Of a stretch of DNA of 64,000 nucleotides, positions 8,751 to 15,800 are shown in pieces; positions within the stretch are counted from its first letter, which is position 1; the number at the start of each line of letters is the position of its first letter. Source of the DNA: Ensifer sp. PDNC004 (GTDB taxonomy: Bacteria; Pseudomonadota; Alphaproteobacteria; Rhizobiales; Rhizobiaceae). The stretch spans positions 1-64,000 of the forward strand of contig NZ_CP070353.1 of assembly GCF_016919405.1 (NCBI RefSeq), in the 5' to 3' direction. A model generated the notes under the pieces. The model was not told the DNA's origin. It did no database searches and was given only the letters and a program-made list of their open reading frames with translations. A program made the translations under genes and the position numbers.

Positions 8751-9635
8751 ATGAACCGCGAAACGTTCTTCGCCTATGCGAAGCGCGCACCCTTTGGCGT
8801 GAGCATGAAGCAGTCTCAGAAGGATGGCATGATCGCCATCCTCGACGAGTGGGACCGGCGCCAGTCGACCGGCAAGGTGCTCGACAACCGGTGGCTGGCC
8901 TACATGCTGGCGACCGTCTTTCACGAGACAGGCGCCACGATGCAACCTGTGACGGAGAACCTGAGCTATACCGCGGAGCGCATCACCGAGGTCTGGCCAT
9001 CGCGCTTCCCGACGGTCGCTAGCGCCAAGCCCTTTGCCCGAAACCCGCGCAAGCTGGCGAACAAGGTCTATGGCGGCCGGCTCGGCAACACGGCTCCTGA
9101 TGACGGCTGGCTCTATCGCGGCCGCGGCCTGCCGCAGATCACCGGCAAGGAGAACTATGAGAAGTTCGGCCTTGCCAAGACGCCGGAGAAAGCGGCCGAG
9201 ATGCCGACGGCGATCCGCATCTTCTTCGATGGCATGATCAAGGGGCTCTTCACCGGCCAGAAGCTCGCCGACCATTTCAACCAGGTCGACAACGATCCGG
9301 TCGGCGCGCGGCGCATTATCAGCACCGACAAGGCGAAGCTGATCGCTGGCTATTACCGCAGCTTCCTCGACGCGCTCGAGGCGGCGCGATCGCCAGCCGA
9401 AATCGAAGAGGTGAAGCCGGCAGCAGCGGCGGCCGACGACGTGCCGGCGGGGAAGAGCGGAACGGTGGTGACCACTGTCGGTGGCTTGTTCGGCGGCGCT
9501 GGCCTTTCGGCGGTGCTGGGCGTCAACAATCCCTACGCAGCCGGCATCGCCGCGTTGCTCATCGTCATCGGCTCGATCGCGCTGTTCATGTTCGTCACCG
9601 GCCGCTGGTCGGTGAACCGCGCGCCGGCCCGCTGA
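8751..9635 (+). CDS. GH19-type endolysin with C-terminal membrane hairpin
   Basis: 294 residues. The first 215 form a glycoside hydrolase family 19 (chitinase/lysozyme-like) domain: the catalytic Glu is in His-Glu-Thr-Gly at about residue 59, followed by Glu-Asn-Leu-x-Tyr and the Tyr-Arg-Gly-Arg-Gly-x-x-Gln-x-Thr-Gly-x-x-Asn-Tyr signature near 121-135. It should cleave the glycan strands of peptidoglycan. An Ala/Pro linker leads to two hydrophobic stretches (about 238-262 and 265-283), so the enzyme is predicted to be held in the inner membrane, unusual for a GH19 endolysin. It starts after an AGAGG site and heads the plus-strand lysis operon with the spanin-like pair and holin downstream. 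Confidence 0.85.
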   Translation: MNRETFFAYAKRAPFGVSMKQSQKDGMIAILDEWDRRQSTGKVLDNRWLAYMLATVFHETGATMQPVTENLSYTAERITEVWPSRFPTVASAKPFARNPRKLANKVYGGRLGNTAPDDGWLYRGRGLPQITGKENYEKFGLAKTPEKAAEMPTAIRIFFDGMIKGLFTGQKLADHFNQVDNDPVGARRIISTDKAKLIAGYYRSFLDALEAARSPAEIEEVKPAAAAADDVPAGKSGTVVTTVGGLFGGAGLSAVLGVNNPYAAGIAALLIVIGSIALFMFVTGRWSVNRAPAR

Positions 9636-9636
9636 C

Positions 9637-9873
9637 ATGTGGCCGCGCGTCATTGCCGGCGGGCTCATGCTCGCCGGCATCACCTGGCTTGTCATCGAGA
9701 TCCGCGAGGACGGCGCCCGGTCGGTCACCACCAAGATTGAAAGGCAGAATAATGCGAGCGGTGATGCAGCGAGCAATGCTCGCAGCGACTTTGACCTATG
9801 CCTCGATCGGGGCGGCGTGTGGGACTACGGCGCCGGCAAGTGTCGGCGGTCTCAGGCGCGTGGTCGGCACTGA
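9637..9873 (+). CDS. Small membrane-anchored protein, i-spanin-like candidate
   Basis: 78 residues starting one base after the endolysin stop. An N-terminal membrane helix (about residues 5-21) is followed by a short polar periplasmic-facing region with a Glu/Arg/Gln helix and two Cys residues in Asp-Leu-Cys-Leu-Asp-Arg-Gly-Gly and Gly-Lys-Cys-Arg. A second gene begins inside it in the +1 frame (9752). Size, topology, overlap and location after the endolysin resemble Rz in the Rz/Rz1 spanin system that disrupts the outer membrane. It is shorter than classical Rz, so the assignment is tentative. Confidence 0.5.
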   Translation: MWPRVIAGGLMLAGITWLVIEIREDGARSVTTKIERQNNASGDAASNARSDFDLCLDRGGVWDYGAGKCRRSQARGRH

Positions 9874-9997
9874 TCTCATCGGCGCGCGAGGGGCGACGCC
9901 GGAAGATCAGCGCAAGATAGACCGGACTGCCGTGGGCATCTGTGCCGCGGCGATCTGGACGAAGGCGGAATGTGTGCGGCATGGGGAAGGGCGGTAA
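9752..9997 (+). CDS. Overlapping small exported protein, o-spanin-like candidate
   Basis: 81 residues in the +1 frame, beginning inside the preceding gene at ATG 9752 with an AAGG site seven bases upstream. The N-terminus has a short basic part, a hydrophobic core and a Cys at about residue 21 after Ile-Gly-Ala-Ala, a weak lipobox (Leu at -3 is missing). The mature part has a Gly-Gly-Leu-x-x-Val-Val-Gly-Thr-Asp-Leu motif and two further Cys. The overlap and the exported, possibly lipidated N-terminus fit an Rz1-like outer-membrane partner. Its TAA overlaps the holin ATG by one base. Confidence 0.5.
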   Translation: MRAVMQRAMLAATLTYASIGAACGTTAPASVGGLRRVVGTDLIGARGATPEDQRKIDRTAVGICAAAIWTKAECVRHGEGR

Positions 9998-10329
9998 TGC
10001 CAGAGAAGTACACGTCTCTTATTGAGCTGCTGAACGCGACCTTGGGCGGGGCGGCAACCACTGTCATCGCCGTCCTTGCTGGCCGCCTCATGTGGCACAC
10101 GAACGAGGTGCGGAAGATGCGGCGCAAATTCTTCGGCAAGGAGCTGCTATGGGAAATGCCGATCGCGGTCGGCATGGCCTTCATTGGTGAGGGGCTGGCG
10201 AACTGGCTCGCCCTCGGGCAGCCTATGGCAACCGGCATGATTGCCGCGCTTGCCTATCTTGGGCCGCGTGGATCCGAGGTGCTGTTCATGCGGTGGTTCG
10301 GTCAGCGGCTGAGTGAGCGTGGGAAATAG
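9997..10329 (+). CDS. Phage holin, LydA-like (holin superfamily III)
   Basis: 110 residues; the ATG overlaps the upstream stop by one base. Three hydrophobic segments are visible (about 18-36, 50-66 and 70-88). The Leu-Leu-Trp-Glu-Met-Pro-Ile-Ala-Val-Gly-Met stretch followed by Gly-Leu-Ala-x-Trp-Leu and Tyr-Leu-Gly-Pro-Arg-Gly is typical of LydA/phage_holin_3-type proteins of alphaproteobacterial phages. It would form the inner-membrane lesion that triggers lysis. It is the last gene of the plus-strand lysis operon. Confidence 0.7.
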   Translation: MPEKYTSLIELLNATLGGAATTVIAVLAGRLMWHTNEVRKMRRKFFGKELLWEMPIAVGMAFIGEGLANWLALGQPMATGMIAALAYLGPRGSEVLFMRWFGQRLSERGK

Positions 10330-10342
10330 CCTCGCCCACGCC

Positions 10343-10858
10343 CTAGGCCGGCTTGTCTTCTTTGTCGATTGGTTTTCCGACCGCTTCTTCTATCACGGGC
10401 TTGGCGAGCTTCATTTTCTGGAACATATCAACCAGCGCCACGGACAACGGATCCAGATCGTTCTTCGCTTTAACCATCTGGACGCGCTTCTTCACTTCGT
10501 TCACAGATGACTGCAGCGACCGTACGGTCTCCTCTTTGCTAATAGGCAAATTAGCGGTGAACGTCCCAAGCCCGGTATAAAAGCGCGTCAGGCTCGAAGA
10601 AAGCTCACGCTTCTTGTTCGCGTCGACCACACCATTCGTCGCGATTTCTTCGGTAAACGCGCTCAAAAGTTCCAAAAACTTAGCGTTTTCGGACATCAAA
10701 GCATTGAATTCGGCGACCTTCATTTCCTCGACGCGGTTTATTCCCGCTTCGTACAGCGAGACCACCGCCGTGCTCGTGAGGCCGGCGGTCGCTACTACCG
10801 CTGACACGATGGTGCCGACGAAATGTTGCCTGGCGTAATCGGCAAGTCTCTTGAACAT
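10343..10858 (-). CDS. Single-span membrane protein, partner in accessory prophage cassette
   Basis: 171 residues from ATG 10858, which has GGAG four bases upstream. One membrane helix (about residues 13-36) follows a short basic N-terminus; the rest is helical and charged, with a Lys/Glu-rich middle that could form a coiled coil. No known domain is recognised. It lies 66 bases downstream of the PUA/EVE-like gene in the same direction, in the AT-richer end of the prophage after the lysis genes, the usual site for lysogeny-expressed cargo. A role in superinfection exclusion or defence is inference. Confidence 0.55.
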   Translation of the reverse strand: MFKRLADYARQHFVGTIVSAVVATAGLTSTAVVSLYEAGINRVEEMKVAEFNALMSENAKFLELLSAFTEEIATNGVVDANKKRELSSSLTRFYTGLGTFTANLPISKEETVRSLQSSVNEVKKRVQMVKAKNDLDPLSVALVDMFQKMKLAKPVIEEAVGKPIDKEDKPA

Positions 10859-10924
10859 GTCGCTCCAACCTCCGGGCGAGTGCGGCTCGTACATTATAGC
10901 ATATAGTGTTGCGTCAGGCTGATG

Positions 10925-12073
10925 CTAATTCTGCGCTGCTCGGTCTTGTTTTTTTACGGTTACGTCTGTCTTAAGACCGACTGTATCCTTTGTTGCCTGC
11001 CGGCGGGGACATATATCGTTTTCCCACAGATGTACATTCGCATACATCTCCATCGTTTCGCGGATGTCTTTTTCAAGCTCCATGTCGCAGAACGATACTT
11101 CGCCGTTGGCCGAGTTAAGGACTTTGGTATCTACCGCCTCTTGGGCAGTCACGCCCGCGCCGGACAGGGCGAGCATCGCAGAGACATATCCCGCGAGCAT
11201 CGCGCTCTTCATTTTCCGTGCGAAAAATCCAGGCGAATGGACTTCAACGCTCACATTTCCGAAGTACGATTTATCATAGTACCGATCGATTGCGGCATTG
11301 AAATCAAGCTGTAGAAATTTATCAAGCTCACCCTTTTTTAGGGCTATGTATTGTGATGCAAAGTAATTCGTTAAGTCTACGGCCTTGTTGAGATCGTTTA
11401 GATCAATTTCTTCCTTGGTCACTCTTATGAGATTTCCGGAAGACTCCTTCCAAACATAATCGCCGTAGGCTATGTTATAGATTTCTCTGCGGTCCTCTTC
11501 GTTATGGACCTGAATAATAGCTTGCCTATTCTGCATCAGTCGAATGAGCCGGCTATTGAATTGACGCTTCGCCAGAGCTACCGGCAGCCATGTCACGCGG
11601 CGAGCCGGAATGGCCTCTCCGGCATATCGGATCGAATCCACCTTGTGATCCTGGTCGAACTCGCCCTTGAACTCGCCGATGTAGACGGTTGAGTTGTATC
11701 CGGGGCCAGGTACTACAATAAGGTCGCCTGCTTTTGCCTCGCCATAGAGGTCGACGACAGCGTGAAGAAGCTTAGGCGGGTTCGGAGAGGGGTTTTTTAC
11801 CGCGTAGTCTTGTGGAAGCCGGCTTGGGTTGTCGTCTTCCTTGGCGCCAGAATTACGCCAGCTTGATATGCGCCGAGCCATGCGTAGCAAATTTCGTAGA
11901 TGAGGCGTGTCCTTCTCTGGCTTCTCGGCGAACGTGATGCCGGGCAGATCAAGGAACACGGAGTTTGTGCCCTGGAAGTCTGCGTAGAACCGTTTGCTGC
12001 TACCTGGGTGTAGAATGAAAATCTTATGGTCTTCCGGAAGAATACGCATTTCCGGATCGATAATGATTGTCAT
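10925..12073 (-). CDS. PUA/EVE-like domain protein with internal signal-like membrane segment, unknown
   Basis: 382 residues from ATG 12073 (GGGGAG site four bases upstream; a TTG twelve bases earlier is less likely). Residues 1-50 contain His-Pro-Gly-x-x-x-x-Phe-Tyr and an acidic Leu-Asp-Leu-Pro-Gly turn. Residues 111-190 read Gly-Asp-Leu-Ile-Val-Val, Tyr-Ile-Gly-Glu-Phe, Pro-Ala-Arg-Arg-Val-Thr-Trp-Leu, the pattern of PUA/EVE-like modules at the N-terminus of Mrr-type restriction and other nucleic-acid sensing proteins. A helical linker leads to a perfect-looking Sec signal sequence inside the protein (about 288-311), then a short two-Cys tail. Lower GC than neighbours suggests transfer. 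The whole architecture is unfamiliar. Confidence 0.6.
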   Translation of the reverse strand: MTIIIDPEMRILPEDHKIFILHPGSSKRFYADFQGTNSVFLDLPGITFAEKPEKDTPHLRNLLRMARRISSWRNSGAKEDDNPSRLPQDYAVKNPSPNPPKLLHAVVDLYGEAKAGDLIVVPGPGYNSTVYIGEFKGEFDQDHKVDSIRYAGEAIPARRVTWLPVALAKRQFNSRLIRLMQNRQAIIQVHNEEDRREIYNIAYGDYVWKESSGNLIRVTKEEIDLNDLNKAVDLTNYFASQYIALKKGELDKFLQLDFNAAIDRYYDKSYFGNVSVEVHSPGFFARKMKSAMLAGYVSAMLALSGAGVTAQEAVDTKVLNSANGEVSFCDMELEKDIRETMEMYANVHLWENDICPRRQATKDTVGLKTDVTVKKQDRAAQN

Positions 12074-12319
12074 GCTGCTCCCCAATAATTCCTAAGCTGC
12101 TTTTTTTAGCGTCGACTGATTCCACCTTTCTTGTCAGTAGCCATCTACGGCTGGATTCACAAGAGATTTCCCTTAGAAGTAGAGTTGAGGGCTCGAAGGT
12201 TTCAACGATGTCCACTGCGGGGAGCGTCGGACAAGACAGGTGCGCTCGTGGCGTTATGTTCGGCTTGACTAATAGGATTATGTTCCTATTTTGTTCTGAG
12301 CCTCGATCGAGCCAGAGCC

Positions 12320-12577
12320 ATGAGACTGAAAGCACCTTTTCCGCCATCGTCATACACCGAGCATAACCCTGCGATGTACAACACCATCAAAGGTTTGCAG
12401 GAGTGGGAGGTGTTGGGTGCGCGTTGCTCCGCATGCGGTCGGATAGGCTGGGTTAACAAAGACGCGGTGCTGGCGTATTGGGGCGATCAATACCTAATGA
12501 ACCTACGTAGCCGGTTCCGCTGTGGCTGCGGAAACCGCACTGACAATGTCGTCTTGATAGGTCGATTGCCGCGCTAA
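12320..12577 (+). CDS. Small zinc-ribbon-like protein
   Basis: 85 residues. Cys-x-x-Cys-Gly (about 36-39) and Cys-Gly-Cys-Gly-Asn (about 68-70) are spaced like a zinc ribbon. Small proteins of this type are frequent in rhizobial genomes and mobile elements and may bind nucleic acid or act as scaffolds. No enzyme motif. An ATG at 12374 would give a 67-residue version that keeps all four Cys, and neither start has a strong ribosome binding site. It stands alone between the two accessory minus-strand blocks of the prophage end. Confidence 0.5.
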   Translation: MRLKAPFPPSSYTEHNPAMYNTIKGLQEWEVLGARCSACGRIGWVNKDAVLAYWGDQYLMNLRSRFRCGCGNRTDNVVLIGRLPR

Positions 12578-12804
12578 GCGCTGAGAGGTGCTCACCAAGT
12601 GGCAACGCCTCATCAAAAAAACGCCGGTCGTCATATTGACGGACGCTATTGCAACCACCAAATCTAGATCAACTCGAAACAGCCGCGTGACGATGGCCAC
12701 CACCCTAGCTGTGCGCAAAAGGGAAACAGTCATCACACTGGTCTAATTGTGCGCTAGGCGGCTCATTAAGGTCCACAGCACACAACGATATGGAAGGAGG
12801 CGTC

Positions 12805-12909
12805 ATGGACGCTGTCTTGCTTATCGAGGCCAACCAGTCGGAGAAGTCTTTCCGATTGTGCTTTGCTGTGAAAATCAGCTGGGCCTCAATCGTCGGGTTC
12901 TTCTCCTAA
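12805..12909 (+). CDS. 34-residue peptide with strong RBS, hypothetical
   Basis: ATG 12805 is preceded by GGAAGGAGG five bases upstream, an unusually strong ribosome binding site. The peptide has an acidic N-terminal half and a hydrophobic C-terminal half with Trp and Phe. It is followed 14 bases after the stop by a clear intrinsic terminator, so the two look like a complete monocistronic unit. Function unknown. Toxin, leader or phage regulatory peptide are all possible. Confidence 0.45.
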   Translation: MDAVLLIEANQSEKSFRLCFAVKISWASIVGFFS

Positions 12910-12923
12910 ACTGGTAACAAAAG

Positions 12924-12951
12924 GCCCTCCTGTGAAAGCGGGAGGGCTTTT
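12924..12951 (+). terminator. Intrinsic terminator after small ORF
   Basis: GCCCTCC (12924-12930) pairs with GGAGGGC (12941-12947) across a ten-base loop and is followed by four T and a pyrimidine-rich run. It ends the short transcript carrying the 34-residue peptide and separates it from the convergent minus-strand gene. Confidence 0.8.
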
Positions 12952-12984
12952 CTCTTCTGTTTTCTTTTAACGTCGAGTACCAGG

Positions 12985-13533
12985 TTACTTCAGATCATCG
13001 AACGACGGGAAATGAGGCCTCTGCCCAAGGGGACGCCTTGATTTGGCCAGCGATAGCGTATCGAAGGCCGCCATCTTTGCGGCATGCAGGTCGTGAAACC
13101 GGTCTCTGGTGAAGTAGGTTTGATTGGTGACCTTGTCGTGTATGACGCCCTTCCAGAAGCCCCCCTTTGAGAACATCGTAACTCTGAAACCCTCTACGGT
13201 GATCTGAGGGTTAGAGCTTCGATTGAGCGCCCATCCCGATCTCAGAGGGAAGCGCTTACGCTTACCCGCCGTGCTCCGCATGGATTTGTCCCGCTCTTCG
13301 GCCCGCAAAAGATCTTCTTCTAAATGTCCCGCACAGACCGCGCCGCAGGACAACGCGTCTGGATACTGTGGATGCGTCATGTAGTGGACGTAGCGGATTT
13401 CCGCTGCTTCACACATTTGGCAGCGCATGCTCGGCTCGCCGAGATCTTCAACGTTGATGCAGGTCCAGCCTTTATGAGGCACGCCGGCTTGCGACCATTT
13501 CCCACGCCCTCCCTTTGGTCCATCTACAGACAT
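12985..13533 (-). CDS. Cys-rich hypothetical protein of rhizobial mobile elements
   Basis: 182 residues from ATG 13533 with a GGGGA site upstream. The N-terminal half holds Cys-x-x-Cys-Glu (about 38-42), His-Tyr-Met-x-His-Pro and Cys-x-x-x-Cys-Ala-Gly-His-Leu-Glu-x-Asp (about 64-72), a likely zinc-binding arrangement. The C-terminal half is basic with aromatic residues. Proteins with this C-x-x-C / C-A-G-H pattern recur as hypothetical genes in alphaproteobacterial genomes and mobile elements. Function not recognised. It is the last gene before the predicted prophage boundary. Confidence 0.55.
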   Translation of the reverse strand: MSVDGPKGGRGKWSQAGVPHKGWTCINVEDLGEPSMRCQMCEAAEIRYVHYMTHPQYPDALSCGAVCAGHLEEDLLRAEERDKSMRSTAGKRKRFPLRSGWALNRSSNPQITVEGFRVTMFSKGGFWKGVIHDKVTNQTYFTRDRFHDLHAAKMAAFDTLSLAKSRRPLGQRPHFPSFDDLK

Positions 13534-13733
13534 GCGATTCCCCAATCTCGGCGACTGACCTTCGCAGATTACAGCTTAAGGGTGTCGAGTAAAGTCGGGC
13601 GCTGGAACTGCTGCGTAGGATGACGAAGGCTGCGCGGATCGAACGTTTGGGTTCGCCAAAAATCGAGAACATTCGTCGAACGGCGTTGGCTAACCACTTT
13701 GGTAGCCAATTGATTTTGCTGCATCTTCGCAGG

Positions 13734-13749
13734 CCCTCCGGGCCCACCA
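13734..13749 (+). other. Candidate attR core, tRNA 3'-end-like
   Basis: CCCTCCGGGCCCACCA reads like the end of a tRNA gene: 3' T-stem, a CGGGCCC acceptor strand, discriminator A and CCA. The 75 bases upstream cannot fold into a tRNA and lack the matching 5' acceptor strand, so this is a fragment. It lies exactly where prophage-type, AT-richer genes stop and host-type genes begin. Phages that integrate in a tRNA 3' end leave such a core at the far junction. The left end is outside the window, so the match cannot be confirmed here. Confidence 0.45.
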
Positions 13750-13750
13750 C

Positions 13751-14980
13751 TCAAAAAATCCAGCTTGTCATGTACATCCAGCTTGCCAGTTCGCCTGAAA
13801 CGGGCACGCTCGGCTGCTTGATCGCGGCTTTGCGGGTGGGGGAGTGTTCCAGTGCCGACAGGGCGATCGCGTCCCATTGGGTGAGGATATGCTCGGCGTC
13901 GTAGCGCCTGACATTGGCTTCGGCGTTGGCGCCGAGGCGGGCGCGGAGGGGCCCGTCGGCCATCAGGTTGGAGAGGGCGGTCGCCAGGGCGTCGATGTTG
14001 CCGTTTTCGACGAGGATGCCGTCTTCGCCTTGGGCGATCATGTCGGTCGGGCCCCAATCGCAGGCATACGAGACGACGGGGAGGCCTGCGGCCATGGCTT
14101 CGAGCAGGGCGATGCCCCAGCCTTCGTAGCGGGACGACAGGACGAAGAGGTCGGCTGTTTCGACCCAGAGGCCGGGTTTCGGCGTGACGCCCGGCATTTC
14201 CACTCGCTCAGCAAGGCCAAGCGCGTCGCGCTGGGCTTCCAGCGCTTTTCTCGCTTCGCCTTCGCCCCAGATGACGAGCTTCCATTCCGGGTGGTCACTG
14301 GCCACCTTGGCGAAGGATTCGAGGAGCAGGTCGAAGCCTTTTTGCTCCGTCAGCCGGCCGACGGCGGTGAGCACATTGTTGCCGCGCTTCTTTTGCCAGC
14401 CGGTGGGCAGGTTGATGGCATTGGCGATCACCCGCCCGTGGCGGCGAACGTCCGGCGGGAAATAGTCGAGGGCCCCCTTGGTCATGGTCACCAGCGCAAA
14501 GGCGCGCGGGTAGAGGCGAAGCTGCAGCCATTTCCAGAAGGGGCCGAAGGGCTGCACCGCCGGGTTGTTGCGCTCGGACACGATCACCGGAAGCCTGAGG
14601 CCCCGTGTTGCAAGAAGCGTCAACACGTTCGTGCGCGTCAGGAAGCTCAGGACGAAGTCGGGACGAGTGCGGCTGATGGTCGAGCGCAGCCGGTAGAGCC
14701 TTCGTGCCACCAGCCAGGCGGCACGCAGCTTGCCGGCCTTCTGGGCCGGCACGTCGAGCCGCTCGATGGCGACGCGTGGATCGAGCCGGTAATAGGGGGC
14801 GGAGGTTGGCGCCTCGAGCGTGATCACCGTGACAGCGCAGCCGAGGCGGGCCCAGTGGCTGGCAACGAGGCTGACGACGTGCTCGGTGCCGCCAGCGCCG
14901 AGTGCGGAAACGATGATGGTTATGCGCGCGCCAGCGATGCCGGCGGCTCCGACGATGTCGGTACCCGTGCCCTGATCCAA
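13751..14980 (-). CDS. Glycosyltransferase family 4 protein
   Basis: 409 residues. The N-terminal Rossmann half begins with Ile-Thr-Ile-Ile-Val and a Gly-Ala-Gly-Gly-Thr-Glu glycine loop; the C-terminal half has the GT4 signature Ser-Arg-Tyr-Glu-Gly-Trp-Gly-x-x-x-Leu-Glu-Ala-Met-Ala (E-x7-E, about 305-320) for the NDP-sugar. It should transfer a hexose during synthesis of a surface polysaccharide or lipopolysaccharide. No ATG or GTG is available; the best start is TTG 14980 with GAGGGG upstream. The stop lies directly beside the candidate attR core, so the last few codons could have been replaced at integration. Confidence 0.8.
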   Translation of the reverse strand: MDQGTGTDIVGAAGIAGARITIIVSALGAGGTEHVVSLVASHWARLGCAVTVITLEAPTSAPYYRLDPRVAIERLDVPAQKAGKLRAAWLVARRLYRLRSTISRTRPDFVLSFLTRTNVLTLLATRGLRLPVIVSERNNPAVQPFGPFWKWLQLRLYPRAFALVTMTKGALDYFPPDVRRHGRVIANAINLPTGWQKKRGNNVLTAVGRLTEQKGFDLLLESFAKVASDHPEWKLVIWGEGEARKALEAQRDALGLAERVEMPGVTPKPGLWVETADLFVLSSRYEGWGIALLEAMAAGLPVVSYACDWGPTDMIAQGEDGILVENGNIDALATALSNLMADGPLRARLGANAEANVRRYDAEHILTQWDAIALSALEHSPTRKAAIKQPSVPVSGELASWMYMTSWIF

Positions 14981-15800
14981 TTTGGATTGCCCCTCGCTCT
15001 CCCCTTCTTATTATTAACAACTCCTTAAATTCGCGCAATGGGACTTTCGCAGTGTGGTAAACACGCAGGCGCACAGGGATCGCGGCTTTCTGGCCGTCCG
15101 GGCCTGTCGTGAGGGGTCGGACCTTGGAGGCCTCAACCCGTGGGACGATTGCGGCGGAACGGGGCCGAGCGTCTGCGGCGCGCGCTGGAGGAGGGGGAGG
15201 TTTCGGGCAATGCCGGTCGGCGATGCGCTTGGGGCGGGGGGCCACAAAAAAATGCCCGCGGGAGGCGGGCAGTTTTGGAGTGGGCGCATACGCTCAAACA
15301 TGTTGCGCCTCGCTCCAAGGTGGCGGTCAGAGGTCAAGGATCAGTAAATGCGCAATAGCTAAAAATGGGAATGAGGGAAGTCCTTCGTTCCGGCCCGCCG
15401 GCCGTGCTGCGGATTTCGCTGACGCGCCGGCGGCGAGGTCGATTTTTTTCTCAGGGGTATCAGCCGCGGCGTCAGCCGGAGATTGCCACCGGGCGTGGTG
15501 GTGCGGAAGCGGCGGAGACGGATCGCCGTTCGCCGATGGCGCGATGCGGCCGCCTCGGCAAGCCTTTGCTTTTGCGAAATTGTTTCGCTGATAACCCACG
15601 CCGATGCTGTGCGCCAGTTGTCTGCAAGGCACCGACGTCCGTCAGCGCATGGCGAAAGTGGCCGGCACAACCATGGCGGAAAACGCCGCGAAAGGAATTT
15701 TTAATTTAAGCAATGAATAATGAAGTAGGGGGTTGAAGATCGCCGCCTTTTCGCCCTATGGAAGCCCCGGGCGGCTGGACCGCTATTCGAAAGGACGTTT
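14981..15800. other. Long intergenic region without a convincing gene
   Basis: About 820 bases lie between the divergent glycosyltransferase and lipoprotein genes. The only open frames are Arg/Pro-rich, lack ribosome binding sites and resemble no protein. A strong stem-loop (15253-15271) is present, and the segment 15690-15730 is AT-rich and probably carries the lipoprotein promoter. A small RNA or polysaccharide-linked regulatory region is possible but not supported. Confidence 0.5.
15253..15271. terminator. Bidirectional intrinsic terminator-like hairpin
   Basis: TGCCCGC (15253-15259) pairs with GCGGGCA (15265-15271) with a five-base loop. On the minus strand seven T follow the stem, and on the plus strand four T. 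The minus-strand side is the stronger terminator, yet no minus-strand gene is seen immediately upstream of it, which may point to an unannotated short transcript. Confidence 0.65.

Noticed and set aside
12024..12366. Opposing frames of about 100 codons upstream of the zinc-ribbon gene
   Set aside because: No ribosome binding site or domain; they overlap the start of the better-supported 382-residue gene.
13672..13749. Complete tRNA gene ending at the CCA-like block
   Set aside because: No matching 5' acceptor strand, D-arm or anticodon arm can be drawn in the preceding 80 bases.
15014..15709. Several short frames in the gap after the glycosyltransferase
   Set aside because: They are Arg/Pro/Ala-rich, lack ribosome binding sites, and overlap in all frames without a preferred one.
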